Assembly (NCBI RefSeq): GCF_000377765.1
Contig: NZ_KB898664.1
Coordinates: 231,489 to 295,488, forward strand
Direction of reading: 5' to 3'
DNA from: Gracilibacillus lacisalsi DSM 19029
GTDB lineage: Bacteria > Bacillota > Bacilli > Bacillales > Amphibacillaceae
Length of the DNA stretch: 64,000 bases
The position numbers were made by a program, and so were the translations under genes. Below the pieces are notes generated by a model, which was not told the origin of the DNA, made no database searches, and saw only the letters and a list, made by a program, of their open reading frames with translations. This document shows, one piece after another, positions 43,860 to 55,979 of this stretch. Positions within the stretch are counted from its first letter, which is position 1. The number at the start of each line of letters is the position of its first letter.

Positions 43860-44178
43860 GGTGAAGTACTTCTTTTATCTATTGTTGTTGACACTAGTTT
43901 TTTCGTTAGGGATGTACATTGGTATTGATCGGTCAGAAGGTCGTGAAGCAGTCAGTTATCCTCAAGAAGAGGTGATTAATGAACCTGTAGAAGAGGAGGA
44001 GGTTGAGGTAGTAGATAGAGATAAAATTATTGAAGAAGTAGAAAGAGACGTACAGGTAAATGAGAAAGCTGAACCTACCTTTTTACACTCGGCAGCTGGA
44101 GAAGGGGAAAAAATCGTCAAAGTTATTTTCGATCAAATTGTCGATGTTACCTACACAGTAGTGGATGGCATTTTTTAA
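43852..44178 (+). CDS. yqxA: YqxA (DUF3679) membrane-anchored protein
   Basis: A 108-residue protein with an N-terminal helix (FFYLLLLTLVFSLGMYIGID) and an acidic external part. Its ATG overlaps the end of spoIIP by eight bases with GAGGAGG inside the spoIIP end, so the two are translationally coupled. The position after spoIIP and before lepA identifies it as yqxA. In B. subtilis it belongs to the sporulation transcript; its function is unknown. Confidence 0.82.
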   Translation: MNKVKYFFYLLLLTLVFSLGMYIGIDRSEGREAVSYPQEEVINEPVEEEEVEVVDRDKIIEEVERDVQVNEKAEPTFLHSAAGEGEKIVKVIFDQIVDVTYTVVDGIF

Positions 44179-44323
44179 TGGGTCTAACAACTGAACTGTT
44201 CAAATGATAAATAGCGGAACTTATCATGGTGTTAGCGTCTGTTATTCCCGATTTAGATCCTTGTGTTACTTGAGGGTATTACAGATGAATAGCTCCATGA
44301 TAAATTCTTATCGGATATTTCTG

Positions 44324-44352
44324 TTGAACATCCACGTTTTCACTGCTATAAT
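44324..44352 (+). promoter_or_regulatory. lepA promoter
   Basis: TTGAAC, a 17-base spacer and a perfect TATAAT, 34 bases before the lepA start. Confidence 0.75.
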
Positions 44353-44386
44353 CAATGCTAGTATTGTGGTCGAACATAGGAGTTGA

Positions 44387-46207
44387 ATGACATTGACGAA
44401 CATTAGAAATCAAAGCAAAGTACGTAATTTTTCCATAATTGCACATATTGATCACGGAAAATCAACGTTAGCTGACAGAATCTTGGAAAAAACAAAAGCA
44501 TTGACGTCTCGTGAGATGAAAGAACAATTTTTAGATGCGATGGATTTAGAACGTGAACGCGGAATTACCATTAAACTAAATGCTGTTCAATTGAAATATG
44601 ATCGCGGTGGTGGGGATGAATACCTTTTTCACTTGATTGATACACCAGGGCATGTCGATTTTACATATGAAGTATCAAGAAGCCTTGCAGCTTGTGAAGG
44701 TGCGATATTAGTGGTGGATGCTGCACAAGGCATTGAAGCACAAACATTGGCGAATGTTTACTTAGCACTAGATAACGATTTGGAAATAATCCCGGTTATT
44801 AATAAAATTGATTTGCCAAGTGCTGATCCTGAACGTGTAAAACAAGAAATTACAGATGTGATTGGGATTGATGGTGATGAAGCTATTCTAGCTAGTGCGA
44901 AGTCAGGTATAGGTATCGATGAAATACTTGACCAAATTGTCGAAAAAATTCCTGCCCCAGAAGGTAATCCTGATGAGCCACTAAAAGCACTAATATTTGA
45001 TTCTTTATATGATCCATATCGAGGTGTTATTGCATATATTTGTGTGAAAGAAGGATCAGTTAAAGTAGGAGATAAAATTAAGATGATGGCAACGGGTAAA
45101 GAATTTGAGGTCAATGAAGTTGGAGTATTTAATCCGAAGCCAGTCCAACAAGATCAACTAACAGTAGGAGATGTAGGGTACTTAACCGCATCAATTAAAA
45201 ATGTAGGAGATTCTCGTGTTGGGGATACGATTACATTGGCAAACAATCCAGCACCTGAGCCATTACCAGGTTATCGTCGACTAAATCCAATGGTATTCTG
45301 TGGTCTTTACCCGGTTGATGCAGATAAATATAATGATTTACGAGAAGCTCTTGAACGTTTGGAGTTAAATGACTCTTCCTTGCAATATGAAGCAGAGACT
45401 TCGCAAGCATTAGGTTTTGGATTCCGTTGTGGCTTCTTAGGACTACTACATATGGAAATTATCCAAGAACGTATTGAGCGTGAGTTTGGTATAGATTTAA
45501 TTACAACAGCTCCAAGTGTTATTTATAAGGTTGTAAAGACTGACGGGGAAGAAGTTGATATTGATAATCCTTCATTTATGCCGGATAATCAATCGGTACA
45601 AGAAGTTCAAGAACCATATGTTCGAGCGACGATTATGGTACCTAACGACTTTGTCGGACCAGTGATGGAAATCTGCCAGAAAAAACGTGGTGAATTTCAG
45701 GATATGCAATACTTAGATGATAATCGTGTCAATGTTGTCTATGAAATTCCATTGTCTGAGATTGTCTATGACTTTTTTGATCAATTAAAGTCACAGACGA
45801 AAGGGTATGCATCATTTGATTATGAAATGGTAGGGTATAAAGTATCAGACTTGGTGAAAATGGATATTTTACTAAATGGTGATACTATCGATGCGTTGTC
45901 TTTTATTGTACATCGTGATTTTGCTTTTGAACGTGGCAAGCAAATCGCTGATAAATTAAAGACGTTAATACCTAGGCAACAGTTCGAGGTCCCGATCCAA
46001 GCGGCAATTGGTAATAAGATAGTCGCAAGAACAAATATTAAGGCAATGCGTAAAAACGTGTTAAGTAAATGTTACGGTGGGGATATATCCCGTAAGCGGA
46101 AGCTTCTAGAGAAACAAAAAGAAGGTAAGAAACGAATGAAAATGGTTGGTTCTGTCGAAGTTCCTCAGGAAGCCTTTATGGCCGTACTTAAAATGGATGA
46201 TGATTAG
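44387..46207 (+). CDS. lepA: Elongation factor 4 (LepA)
   Basis: A 606-residue translational GTPase. G motifs: AHIDHGKS (P-loop), [20 protein letters not shown] and SAKSG. The C-terminal domain unique to LepA ends in [20 protein letters not shown]. It remodels ribosomes in translation initiation or back-translocation. The ATG follows AGGAG. A terminator separates it from hemW. Confidence 0.97.
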   Translation: MTLTNIRNQSKVRNFSIIAHIDHGKSTLADRILEKTKALTSREMKEQFLDAMDLERERGITIKLNAVQLKYDRGGGDEYLFHLIDTPGHVDFTYEVSRSLAACEGAILVVDAAQGIEAQTLANVYLALDNDLEIIPVINKIDLPSADPERVKQEITDVIGIDGDEAILASAKSGIGIDEILDQIVEKIPAPEGNPDEPLKALIFDSLYDPYRGVIAYICVKEGSVKVGDKIKMMATGKEFEVNEVGVFNPKPVQQDQLTVGDVGYLTASIKNVGDSRVGDTITLANNPAPEPLPGYRRLNPMVFCGLYPVDADKYNDLREALERLELNDSSLQYEAETSQALGFGFRCGFLGLLHMEIIQERIEREFGIDLITTAPSVIYKVVKTDGEEVDIDNPSFMPDNQSVQEVQEPYVRATIMVPNDFVGPVMEICQKKRGEFQDMQYLDDNRVNVVYEIPLSEIVYDFFDQLKSQTKGYASFDYEMVGYKVSDLVKMDILLNGDTIDALSFIVHRDFAFERGKQIADKLKTLIPRQQFEVPIQAAIGNKIVARTNIKAMRKNVLSKCYGGDISRKRKLLEKQKEGKKRMKMVGSVEVPQEAFMAVLKMDDD

Positions 46208-46216
46208 ACAAATGTT

Positions 46217-46245
46217 AAACCCTTGTCAATTGGCAAGGGTTTTTA
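46217..46245 (+). terminator. lepA terminator
   Basis: AAACCCTTG(T) pairs with (G)CAAGGGTTT around a small loop, ending in TTTTTA. Confidence 0.8.
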
Positions 46246-46269
46246 CCGTACGTGGAAGGGGGAGAAAGC

Positions 46270-47415
46270 ATGGTATCGTCTGTATATATTCACATTCCGT
46301 TTTGCGAAAAGATTTGCCATTATTGTGATTTTACCAAGTTCTTTTACGAAGAAAAGATGGCAGATGATTATTTAATTGCATTAGAGAATGAGATAAAAAC
46401 GAATATACAAGAATCAAAAAAGAAAATGAAAACTATTTTTGTTGGTGGAGGAACACCAACGGCATTGAATAACCGTCAATTAACGAAATTGGTGAAAATG
46501 ATTGATTTTTATTTTGATGTTGCCAGTGTAGAAGAATATTCATTTGAAGCAAATCCTGGTGATTTAACGGAAGATAAAATACGTATTTTAAAAGACCATG
46601 GAGTTAATCGGATTTCGATGGGTGTCCAAGTGTTTGATGACGAGATGTTGGAACAGTTAGGGAGACTGCACCGTGTGAAAGATGTTTATCAGAATGTGAA
46701 TGACTTGATAAAGGTAGGCATCGACAATATTAGTATCGATTTAATGTATAGTCTGCCAAACCAGACGATAGAACATTTTGAGAAAACGTTGGATGAGGCA
46801 CTACAGTTTGATCTGCCTCATTACTCTGCTTATTCATTACAGATTGAGCCGAAAACCATCTTTTATCAGCGATATAAGAAGGGAACGCTAACTAAACCTC
46901 CAGAAGAAATAGAAGCGGATATGTATGAGTTACTGCGTAGAGAAATGAGGAATAAGGGGATCAAGCAATATGAAATCAGTAACTTTGCCAAACCTGGTTT
47001 TGAGAGCAAACATAATTTAACTTATTGGAACAATGATTACTATTATGGATTTGGTGCTGGTTCACACGGGTATTTACCAGGTGAAAGGATTATTAATATC
47101 CGTCCATTTCCGACATATGTGGAGGCAGCTAATGAAACAGGAAAACCAGTTCTTCATGTAGAAAAAATCGGGAAAAAGGAACAAATCGAAGAGGAGATGT
47201 TCCTAGGTTTAAGGAAAAGTGAAGGAGTATCGATTCCAAAATTCGAGGAAAAATACCAAGTAAATATAGAAGAAGTGTATGGTAATGAATTAGCTCAGCT
47301 TGAGGAAAAAGGATGGATTAATCGTAATACTACGTTTATTAAATTAACCGAAGAAGGAAAGCCATTTGGTAATGAGGTATTCCAATCCTTTTTATTGGAC
47401 AGAGATATTTATTAG
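46270..47415 (+). CDS. hemW: HemW, radical-SAM heme chaperone
   Basis: A 381-residue radical SAM protein. The cluster motif CEKICHYCDF lies near residue 13 (CxxxCxYC), then GGGTPTAL. It has the shorter HemW C-terminus and lacks the extra N-terminal features of HemN, so it is a heme-trafficking chaperone rather than the coproporphyrinogen dehydrogenase. ATG 46270 (MVSSVYIHIPFC) has GGAAGGGGGAG ahead. It sits between lepA and hrcA as in B. subtilis. Confidence 0.92.
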   Translation: MVSSVYIHIPFCEKICHYCDFTKFFYEEKMADDYLIALENEIKTNIQESKKKMKTIFVGGGTPTALNNRQLTKLVKMIDFYFDVASVEEYSFEANPGDLTEDKIRILKDHGVNRISMGVQVFDDEMLEQLGRLHRVKDVYQNVNDLIKVGIDNISIDLMYSLPNQTIEHFEKTLDEALQFDLPHYSAYSLQIEPKTIFYQRYKKGTLTKPPEEIEADMYELLRREMRNKGIKQYEISNFAKPGFESKHNLTYWNNDYYYGFGAGSHGYLPGERIINIRPFPTYVEAANETGKPVLHVEKIGKKEQIEEEMFLGLRKSEGVSIPKFEEKYQVNIEEVYGNELAQLEEKGWINRNTTFIKLTEEGKPFGNEVFQSFLLDRDIY

Positions 47416-47442
47416 AGGTCAAATTAAATATGAGTTTCCTGA

Positions 47443-47471
47443 TTGACATTTTTAGTGGTATTTGATAATTT
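47443..47471 (+). promoter_or_regulatory. Sigma-A promoter of the hrcA–grpE–dnaK–dnaJ operon
   Basis: A perfect TTGACA at 47443-47448 and an A/T-rich -10 (TAATTT at 47466, 17-base spacer). It ends 11 bases before CIRCE, so the transcript begins at or in the operator. Confidence 0.6.
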
Positions 47472-47481
47472 ATTATTAGAT

Positions 47482-47508
47482 TTAGCACTCAAGGTTTCAG
47501 AGTGCTAA
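47482..47508. promoter_or_regulatory. CIRCE operator
   Basis: A perfect inverted repeat TTAGCACTC-N9-GAGTGCTAA, the HrcA binding site, placed just before hrcA. Confidence 0.98.
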
Positions 47509-47523
47509 CAGAGGTGATCATCG

Positions 47524-48546
47524 ATGCTTACAGAGAGACAGATACAAGTTTTGCAGGTTATTATTGATGAGTTCATCCAGACGGCACAACCGATTGGATC
47601 AAGGGCTATCGCAAAGAAGGAAGACATTTCCTTTAGTCCTGCCACGATTCGAAATGAAATGGCAGACTTAGAGGAGTTAGGTTTTATTGAAAAGACCCAT
47701 ACTTCCTCTGGACGTGTACCATCCGAGAAAGGATACCGTTTTTATGTAGATAACTTAATGTCACCATTTCGTTTATCGAATCAGGATATGGGTATGATAC
47801 AACGTACATTTGAACGGGAAATGATCGAATTCGAAAAGGTTGTACAAAAATCAGCACGTGTTTTATCAGATTTAACGAATTATACTTCGATCATTTTAGG
47901 GCCGGAAGTTTTTGAAACAACATTAAAGCAAATCCAAATTATCAGTTTATCTGAACATACAGCAGTTGCCATATTGGTCACTAATACAGGACATGTGGAA
48001 CATCGCTATTTCAATGTACCAACAACAATGCAAACTGTAGATTTAGAGAAACTGGTGAATATTTTAAATGATCGCTTGGTTGGTGTGCCGATTGTACATC
48101 TGCAACAGAAGCTGTATGGCGAAGTAGCCCAAATGTTGCAACGTTATAGTTCCGATTTTGAAGCAACTTATGCCTATTTGAAAGAAGCCTTATTAGAGAA
48201 ACAACCTGTAAAACTTTACATGGATGGAAAAACCAATATCATGTTACAGCCAGAATTCCATGACATTGACAAGATTCAATCTCTTTATTCCGTGATGGAA
48301 AAAGAAGATCAAATTGCGCATCTGCTCAGAACGTCTGGTAAAGGAATTAAAGTGTCGATTGGACAGGAAAATGAATTGGCTGCAATGCAGGACTGTAGCC
48401 TGATTACCGCAACATACTCGTTAGGTGATGAACAGCTCGGAACGATTGCGTTGCTTGGACCGACAAGAATGGAATATTCAAGAGTTGTATCCATATTGAA
48501 TGTTTTATCAAGCAGATTAAGCCAAAAATTCAATTCGTGGTACTAA
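47524..48546 (+). CDS. hrcA: HrcA heat-shock repressor
   Basis: A 340-residue repressor starting MLTERQIQVLQVIIDEFIQT. The winged helix (SPATIRNEMADLEELGFIEK, then THTSSGRVPSEKGYRFYVD) binds CIRCE; the GAF-like body follows, with the family end in ISILNVLSSRLS-like VSILNVLSSRLSQKF. HrcA is kept active by GroEL, so protein damage releases the operon. GAGGTGATC lies before the ATG. Confidence 0.97.
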   Translation: MLTERQIQVLQVIIDEFIQTAQPIGSRAIAKKEDISFSPATIRNEMADLEELGFIEKTHTSSGRVPSEKGYRFYVDNLMSPFRLSNQDMGMIQRTFEREMIEFEKVVQKSARVLSDLTNYTSIILGPEVFETTLKQIQIISLSEHTAVAILVTNTGHVEHRYFNVPTTMQTVDLEKLVNILNDRLVGVPIVHLQQKLYGEVAQMLQRYSSDFEATYAYLKEALLEKQPVKLYMDGKTNIMLQPEFHDIDKIQSLYSVMEKEDQIAHLLRTSGKGIKVSIGQENELAAMQDCSLITATYSLGDEQLGTIALLGPTRMEYSRVVSILNVLSSRLSQKFNSWY

Positions 48547-48587
48547 TACGAGAAGGGTATGGTGCAATCCCGTACTCTTTTCTCGTG
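48547..48587 (+). terminator. Stem-loop between hrcA and grpE
   Basis: ACGAGAA pairs with TTCTCGT and the inner GGGTATGG partly with CCCGTACTC. It may adjust hrcA mRNA against grpE–dnaK mRNA rather than end transcription. Confidence 0.45.
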
Positions 48588-48660
48588 TGTGTATAAAATT
48601 TGATTATTTAGTAAAAATGTGTTTTGCTATACAATGGCTTTATTTTAGGAGGTGACAGGG

Positions 48661-49233
48661 ATGGAAGAAAAAGACGTACAACAACAAGAACAAGAAGATG
48701 TGAAAGAAGAAGTAGTTGAAGATGCTGAACAAGAGCTTGTCACAGAAGAGGAATCAGCAGAATCTGAAGAAGTAACAGTAAGTAATGAAGAATTTGAAAA
48801 ATTGCAACAAGAGAAAAATGAGTTGCAAGAGCGACTTCTTCGTGTGCAAGCAGAATATGATAACTTTAGAAAACGGACCAAGAAAGAAAAAGAAGCAGAC
48901 TTAAAATACAAATCACAATCGGTAGTAACTGAACTATTACCGGTTTTAGATAATTTCGAGCGAGCACTTCAAGTAGAAATTGAAGATAAAGCAGCAAAAG
49001 GTGTTGTCGAAGGTCTAGAAATGGTCTACCGACAATTGAAGACAGTATTGGAAAACGAAGGTGTAACGGAGATTGAAACAGATGGTCAAACTTTTGATCC
49101 GAATATACACCAAGCAGTAATGCAAGTAGAAGAAGAAGGTTATGCATCAAACCAAATTGTTGAGACGATGCAAAAAGGGTACCAATTAAAGGACCGCGTA
49201 ATCAGACCAGCAATGGTGAAAGTTAATCAGTAA
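48661..49233 (+). CDS. grpE: GrpE nucleotide exchange factor
   Basis: A 190-residue protein from ATG 48661 after GGAGGTGACAGGG. A long acidic N-terminus (about 55 residues, Glu/Val-rich) is followed by the paired-helix stalk ([20 protein letters not shown]) and the beta-wing ([19 protein letters not shown]). It releases ADP from DnaK. Confidence 0.97.
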   Translation: MEEKDVQQQEQEDVKEEVVEDAEQELVTEEESAESEEVTVSNEEFEKLQQEKNELQERLLRVQAEYDNFRKRTKKEKEADLKYKSQSVVTELLPVLDNFERALQVEIEDKAAKGVVEGLEMVYRQLKTVLENEGVTEIETDGQTFDPNIHQAVMQVEEEGYASNQIVETMQKGYQLKDRVIRPAMVKVNQ

Positions 49234-49248
49234 TTACATACGTTGTGA

Positions 49249-51099
<1,851 letters not shown>

Positions 51100-51126
51100 A
51101 AATAGATTTTAGATCTATGTTTGGAA

Positions 51127-51163
51127 AGTCAAAGTCAGTAATACATGGCTTTGGCTTTTTCCA
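51127..51163 (+). terminator. Terminator or attenuator between dnaK and dnaJ
   Basis: AGTCAAAGTCA pairs with TGGCTTTGGCT (with G-U pairs) around eight bases, ending in TTTTT. Confidence 0.6.
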
Positions 51164-51247
51164 TGACATAGTCAATTCTTCAATTTTTATTCAAATTAGT
51201 GTACAACTGACGCTGCTTCATGATGCTTAGCGTCTAACAAGTATTGT

Positions 51248-51277
51248 TTGCTTATCTTTATCAATCAATGTTATGAT
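51248..51277 (+). promoter_or_regulatory. Candidate dnaJ promoter
   Basis: TTGCTT, an 18-base spacer and TATGAT, 40 bases before dnaJ. With the preceding terminator, it suggests dnaJ and the genes after it have their own transcript too. Confidence 0.5.
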
Positions 51278-51316
51278 AGTGTTTATGCAATAAACGAGCG
51301 GGAGTGTGATCAGTCA

Positions 51317-52444
51317 GTGAGTAAACGAGATTATTATGAAGTGCTTGGTGTATCCAAGGATGCTTCAAAAGAAGAAATAAAAAAAGCGTACCGTAAACTT
51401 GCAAGAAAATATCACCCAGACGTTAATCAAGAAGAAGGCACAGATCAGAAATTCAAGGAAGTAAAAGAAGCTTATGAAGTATTAGGTAATGAACAAAAAA
51501 GAGCTCAATACGACCAATTTGGTCATGCCGGTCCACAAAGTCAGGGTGGCTTTGGTGGTTTCGGAGGCGCGGAAGACTTCGGTGGCTTCGGAGATATCTT
51601 TGATATGTTCTTTGGTGGTGGTGGTCGCAGAAGAGATCCGAATGCCCCTCGCCAAGGAAACGACCTACAATATTCGATGACATTAGACTTTGAAGATGCC
51701 ATTTTTGGAAAAGAGACAGATATCCACATCCCTAAAGAGGAAGACTGTACAACATGTAATGGTTCAGGGGCAAAGCCTGGCACTACCCCAGAAACTTGTA
51801 GTCATTGTAATGGTAGCGGTCAGTTAAATGTTGAGCAAAATACGCCTTTTGGTAGAGTTGTTAATAGACGTGTATGTCACCATTGTCAAGGTAGCGGTAA
51901 AATGATCAAAGATAAATGTACAACGTGTGGTGGCCAAGGTAAGGTCAAGACTCGCAAGAAAATTCATCTTAGTATTCCAGCAGGTATTGATGATGGACAG
52001 CAAATTCGCGTTGCAGGTCAAGGTGAACCTGGTGTGAACGGTGGGCCAGCTGGGGATTTATATGTTATTATTCAAGTAAAAGAACATGAATTCTATCAAC
52101 GTGAAGGCGATCATATTTTCTGTGAAATGCCTATAACCTTTGCACAAGCTGCACTTGGAGATGAAATTGAGGTTCCAACCTTACATGGTAAAGTGAAACT
52201 TAAGGTTCCAGCTGGTACACAAACTGGTAAAACATTCCGCTTAAAAGGAAAAGGTGCTCCAAATGTTAGAGGATATGGCCATGGTGATCAGCATATTAAA
52301 ATCCGTGTGATTACACCAACGAACTTAAGTGACCGTCAGAAGGAATTATTAAGGGAATTCAATGAAATTAGTGGAAACCAACCGACCGATGAACATGAAA
52401 ATTCGTTCTTTCAACGCGTAAAGCGTGCTTTTAAGGGAGAATAA
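51317..52444 (+). CDS. dnaJ: DnaJ co-chaperone
   Basis: A 375-residue type I J-protein from GTG 51317 ([20 protein letters not shown]). The J domain has HPD (KYHPDVNQ); a Gly/Phe-rich stretch (residues about 75-105) follows; then four zinc knuckles [24 protein letters not shown] and CTTCGGQG; then the C-terminal substrate-binding domains. The longer upstream frame (23 residues) is unlike any DnaJ start and is rejected. Confidence 0.97.
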   Translation: MSKRDYYEVLGVSKDASKEEIKKAYRKLARKYHPDVNQEEGTDQKFKEVKEAYEVLGNEQKRAQYDQFGHAGPQSQGGFGGFGGAEDFGGFGDIFDMFFGGGGRRRDPNAPRQGNDLQYSMTLDFEDAIFGKETDIHIPKEEDCTTCNGSGAKPGTTPETCSHCNGSGQLNVEQNTPFGRVVNRRVCHHCQGSGKMIKDKCTTCGGQGKVKTRKKIHLSIPAGIDDGQQIRVAGQGEPGVNGGPAGDLYVIIQVKEHEFYQREGDHIFCEMPITFAQAALGDEIEVPTLHGKVKLKVPAGTQTGKTFRLKGKGAPNVRGYGHGDQHIKIRVITPTNLSDRQKELLREFNEISGNQPTDEHENSFFQRVKRAFKGE

Positions 52445-52485
52445 GCAATCCTTGATGAAAATTATTATAAAGTGAGTTGATCTGT

Positions 52486-53436
52486 GTGAAGTGGACAGAG
52501 CTGTGTATCTATACGACAAATGAAGCAATTGAACCGATCTCCAACATTATTCATGAAGCAGGTGCCAGTGGTGTTGTCATAGAAGACCGTCAGGATTTAG
52601 AGAAGGAACGTGAAAGCATTTATGGTGAGATATATGATCTGAATCCTGATGATTACCCTGAAGAAGGGGTTCGTTTAAAAGCATATCTTCCTGTTAATAG
52701 TTTCTTAGGTGAAACGGTATCTGAGATTAAGCAAGCGATTAATAATTTGCTTCTATATGATATAGATATTGGTTTAAACAAGATTACACTTAGTGAAGTA
52801 AATGAAGAAGAATGGGCAACTGCTTGGAAAAAGTATTATAAACCAGCGAAAATTTCAGAACGGGTAACGATAACACCGACTTGGGAAGATTATCAGCCTG
52901 TCTCCACAGATGAACTCATCATAGAGTTAGATCCAGGGATGGCGTTTGGTACAGGTACCCACCCGACAACTGTACTAAGTATTCAAGCACTTGAGAGATT
53001 CATTAAAGAGGGGGACACTGTCCTTGATGTAGGATGTGGTTCAGGTGTGTTAAGTGTTGCCTCCGTATTATTAGGTGCAGAACAGGTTTTTGCCTACGAC
53101 TTAGACGAAGTAGCTATTCAAAGCACCAAGTTAAACGTCAAAGTAAATAAAGTGGATAGCAAAGTCAAAGTAAAGCAGAATAATTTACTAGAAAATGTTA
53201 AGGAAGCAGCGGATATCATCGTAGCAAATATCTTGGCTGAAATCATTTTGCGTTTTGAAAATGATGCTTTTGAACGATTGAAACCAGGCGGAGTTTTTAT
53301 TACTTCTGGCATTATTCAAAAGAAAAAGCAGGATGTTAAGGAAGGTTTAGTAAAAGCTGGATTTAACATTTTAGAAATCAATCAGATGGAAGATTGGATT
53401 TCAATTATTGCCCAAAAGCCTGAAGAAAGTAGGTAA
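52486..53436 (+). CDS. prmA: Ribosomal protein L11 methyltransferase
   Basis: A 316-residue SAM-dependent methyltransferase. The N-terminal half recognises L11 (KWTELCIYTTNEAIEPISNI); GMAFGTGTHPTT and the SAM motif VLDVGCGSGVLS at about residues 180-190, plus IVANILAEI, mark the catalytic part. GTG 52486 is chosen over a TTG three codons upstream because it opens the conserved strand; the ribosome site is weak either way. It follows dnaJ as in B. subtilis yqeT. Confidence 0.95.
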   Translation: MKWTELCIYTTNEAIEPISNIIHEAGASGVVIEDRQDLEKERESIYGEIYDLNPDDYPEEGVRLKAYLPVNSFLGETVSEIKQAINNLLLYDIDIGLNKITLSEVNEEEWATAWKKYYKPAKISERVTITPTWEDYQPVSTDELIIELDPGMAFGTGTHPTTVLSIQALERFIKEGDTVLDVGCGSGVLSVASVLLGAEQVFAYDLDEVAIQSTKLNVKVNKVDSKVKVKQNNLLENVKEAADIIVANILAEIILRFENDAFERLKPGGVFITSGIIQKKKQDVKEGLVKAGFNILEINQMEDWISIIAQKPEESR

Positions 53437-53440
53437 AGGG

Positions 53441-54193
53441 ATGCAACGTTATTTTATAGAAAAAGATAACTGGCAGGAAGACAAAATACAAATTGTGGCT
53501 GACGATTATCATCATGTTGTTCATGTTATGCGGATGGAAGAAGGAGATACATTGATCGCCAACCGTTATGACGGACAATCAGCCATATGTCGTATCAACG
53601 TAATTCATGAAACAGTGGTGGAAGCTACTGTTGAAGAGTGGCTTCAGGAAGAATCGGAGTCACCAATTGACATTACGATTGTACAAGGATTGCCTAAAGG
53701 GGATAAATGGGAATTAATTCTCCAGAAAGGGACTGAACTTGGGGCTACACATTTCATTCCTTTTCAAGCAGACCGTTCTGTCGTAAAATGGGATCACAAA
53801 AAACTGAAGAAAAAACTACCTAGATGGCAAAAAATTGTGAAAGAAGCGAGTGAACAATCACACCGCTCAAAAATCCCTAAAGTGGAATCGGTTGTAACAT
53901 TCAAAGAATTAAAGGACATAAGTGCGTCTTATGATTGGAAATTCTTTGCTTACGAAGAGGCGACACGTGATTACAAATCATTCAAATTACATAACTACTT
54001 TTCACAAATAGAAGAGGGTCAATCCATTATAATATGCATCGGTCCAGAGGGTGGATTTAGTGAAGATGAAGCATATAGATTAAAGGATGTAGGTTTTCAG
54101 GCAATACGTCTTGGACCACGAATTTTACGAACAGAAACAGCACCTTTATACGTACTTGCAAATTTATCTTACTACTTTGAAGAAATGAGGTGA
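53441..54193 (+). CDS. rsmE: 16S rRNA m3U1498 methyltransferase
   Basis: A 250-residue SPOUT-class methyltransferase: MQRYFIEKDNW at the PUA-like start, HHVVHVMRMEEGD, VQGLPKGDKWELILQKGTEL, and the SAM-knot motif CIGPEGGFSEDEA, ending RLGPRILRTETAP. ATG 53441 lies four bases after the prmA stop with GGTAAAGGG ahead, so the two are coupled. It methylates U1498 in the decoding region. Confidence 0.95.
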   Translation: MQRYFIEKDNWQEDKIQIVADDYHHVVHVMRMEEGDTLIANRYDGQSAICRINVIHETVVEATVEEWLQEESESPIDITIVQGLPKGDKWELILQKGTELGATHFIPFQADRSVVKWDHKKLKKKLPRWQKIVKEASEQSHRSKIPKVESVVTFKELKDISASYDWKFFAYEEATRDYKSFKLHNYFSQIEEGQSIIICIGPEGGFSEDEAYRLKDVGFQAIRLGPRILRTETAPLYVLANLSYYFEEMR

Positions 54194-54197
54194 AGGA

Positions 54198-55535
54198 ATG
54201 CCTACAGTAGCATTTCATACATTAGGCTGTAAAGTAAACCATTATGAAACAGAAGGTATATGGCAGAAATTCAAAAATGAAGGTTATGAGCGAGTAGATT
54301 TCGATCATCATGCTGATGTTTATGTTATCAATACGTGTACGGTTACCAATACAGGGGATAAAAAAAGCCGACAAGTTATTCGTCGTGCCATTCGTAGCAA
54401 TCCGGAAGCAGTAGTTTGTGTAACAGGTTGCTATGCTCAAACCTCGCCAGGAGAGATTATGGAGATTCCAGGCGTTGATATAGTTGTAGGTACACAAGAT
54501 CGCGGTAAGATGATTCAATATATTGAAGAACATCAAGAGCACCGCCAACCAATCAATGGTGTATCCAATATTATGAAAAATCGTGTTTTTGAAGAAATGG
54601 ATGTGCCTCAATTCTCAGATCGGACACGTGCGTCACTAAAAATCCAAGAAGGATGTAATAACTTCTGTACGTTCTGTATTATCCCATGGTCTCGTGGACT
54701 ATTACGCTCTAGAGAACCAGAGAATGTACTGAATCAAGCACGTCAACTGGTAGATGCGGGTTATAAAGAAATTGTTCTAACAGGTATTCATACAGCTGGA
54801 TATGGAGAAGACATGAAGGATTATAACTTTGCACAGCTATTACGTGACTTAGAATCCAAAGTAGACGGTTTAAAACGAATCCGTATTTCGTCAATTGAAG
54901 CGAGTCAAATTACGGACGAAGTGATCGAGGCTTTGGATGAGTCTAAAAAAGTAGTACCACATCTTCATATTCCATTACAATCAGGTTCAGATACTGTGTT
55001 GGAAAGAATGCGTCGTAAATATACAACAGACTTCTATAAAAAACGTGTAGCCAGAATACAAAAGGCCTTACCGCATTTAGCGATAACATCAGATGTAATA
55101 GTCGGATTTCCTGGTGAAACAGAGAAAGAATTTGAGGAGACAATGAATTTTGTCAAAGAAATTGGTTACTCTGAATTACACGTGTTCCCTTTCTCTAGAA
55201 GAACTGGTACGCCTGCAGCACGGATGGACAACCAAGTAGATGATGAAGTGAAAAATCGTCGCGTTCAAGCTTTAATTGACCAATCAAATGAACAAGCATT
55301 AGCATATGCAAAAAATTATGAAAATGAAGTGGTCGAGGTTATTCCAGAGGAAACATTTGATGCTGATCAACCCAATATGTTGGTAGGTTATTCGGATAAC
55401 TATTTAAAAGTAAAATTCGAAGGAACGAAAGATATGATCGGTGAGATTGTTCGCGTGAAAGTAACAAAGGCTGGTTATCCGTATAACGAAGGTCAATTTG
55501 TCCGAGTAATGGATGACGCCGCATTATCTGTTTAA
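54198..55535 (+). CDS. mtaB: tRNA ms2t6A37 methylthiotransferase MtaB
   Basis: A 445-residue radical SAM methylthiotransferase starting four bases after rsmE with GAGGTGAAGG. UPF0004 domain first (HTLGCKVNHYETEGIWQ, VINTCTVT, VTGCYAQ: three cluster Cys), then the radical SAM motif CNNFCTFCIIPWSRG near residue 154, then a C-terminal TRAM domain. It converts t6A37 to ms2t6A in ANN-decoding tRNAs. The B. subtilis equivalent is YqeV. Confidence 0.95.
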   Translation: MPTVAFHTLGCKVNHYETEGIWQKFKNEGYERVDFDHHADVYVINTCTVTNTGDKKSRQVIRRAIRSNPEAVVCVTGCYAQTSPGEIMEIPGVDIVVGTQDRGKMIQYIEEHQEHRQPINGVSNIMKNRVFEEMDVPQFSDRTRASLKIQEGCNNFCTFCIIPWSRGLLRSREPENVLNQARQLVDAGYKEIVLTGIHTAGYGEDMKDYNFAQLLRDLESKVDGLKRIRISSIEASQITDEVIEALDESKKVVPHLHIPLQSGSDTVLERMRRKYTTDFYKKRVARIQKALPHLAITSDVIVGFPGETEKEFEETMNFVKEIGYSELHVFPFSRRTGTPAARMDNQVDDEVKNRRVQALIDQSNEQALAYAKNYENEVVEVIPEETFDADQPNMLVGYSDNYLKVKFEGTKDMIGEIVRVKVTKAGYPYNEGQFVRVMDDAALSV

Positions 55536-55538
55536 ACC

Positions 55539-55785
55539 AAAGAGGCTGGGACAAAAGAATAATTAGATAGGAAAAATCCGAACATTAAAGTCTGAGTACA
55601 CATACCGCTTCGGCAAAATACTTCGCTTTCCGTAGGCGATCTTTAGCTAACTGTGTGAAGAAAAACACTTCACACAGAGGATCTTCGGCATGCGCTCCTC
55701 ATGAGGATTCTGCGTATTTTGCCTACGCTTAGTTCAGATTGTTCGGATTCTCATTCTACCTATTTAGTTATGTCTCAGCCTCTTT
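55539..55785. repeat. 247-base near-continuous palindrome after mtaB
   Basis: The outer arms AAAGAGGCTGGGACA/TGTCTCAGCCTCTTT enclose TAGATAGG/CCTATTTA, AATCCGAACA/TGTTCGGATT and a family B palindrome at the centre. It can fold into one giant cruciform or stem and may also end mtaB transcription. It starts the 723-base gene-free stretch 55536-56258. Confidence 0.85.
55613..55722. repeat. Palindromic repeat, family B, copy 3
   Basis: Arms GCAAAATAC/GTATTTTGC; CTTTCCGTAGGCG, then CTTTAGCTAACT, hairpin GTGTGAAG/CTTCACAC, and AGAGGATCTTCGG. Same flanks as copies 1, 2 and 4 but another hairpin; it lies inside the 247-base palindrome. Confidence 0.8.
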
Positions 55786-55793
55786 TCTAGTAG

Positions 55794-55962
55794 GACAAGA
55801 AAGTATAAAATTTTGCGCAGATGTCTAGCTCCGAGCGCCCAAAAACTAGGCGACTTCACGAATCGCCCTCCGATAAGTCATCATTGGTTCGCTTTTCTCA
55901 GTGATTCCTTTATCTTAGTTGATTAGCTCTAGCTGCTACGTTTGCGGGTGCTGCGCTTTTCT
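55794..55962 (+). repeat. Intergenic repeat, family A, copy 1
   Basis: From AAGTATAAAATTTTGCGCAG through ATGTCTAGCTCCGAGCGCCC, AAAAACTAGGCGACTTCACG, AATCGCCCTCCGATAAGTCA to CAGTGATTCCTTTATCTTAG. Almost the same sequence stands at 60619-60790, and its first 100 bases at 56971-57085. Confidence 0.9.
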
Positions 55963-55979
55963 TATTATAAAAGCAACCG

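Noticed and set aside
54222-54611. 129-codon leftward frame opposite mtaB
   Set aside because: Shadow of the conserved radical SAM gene.
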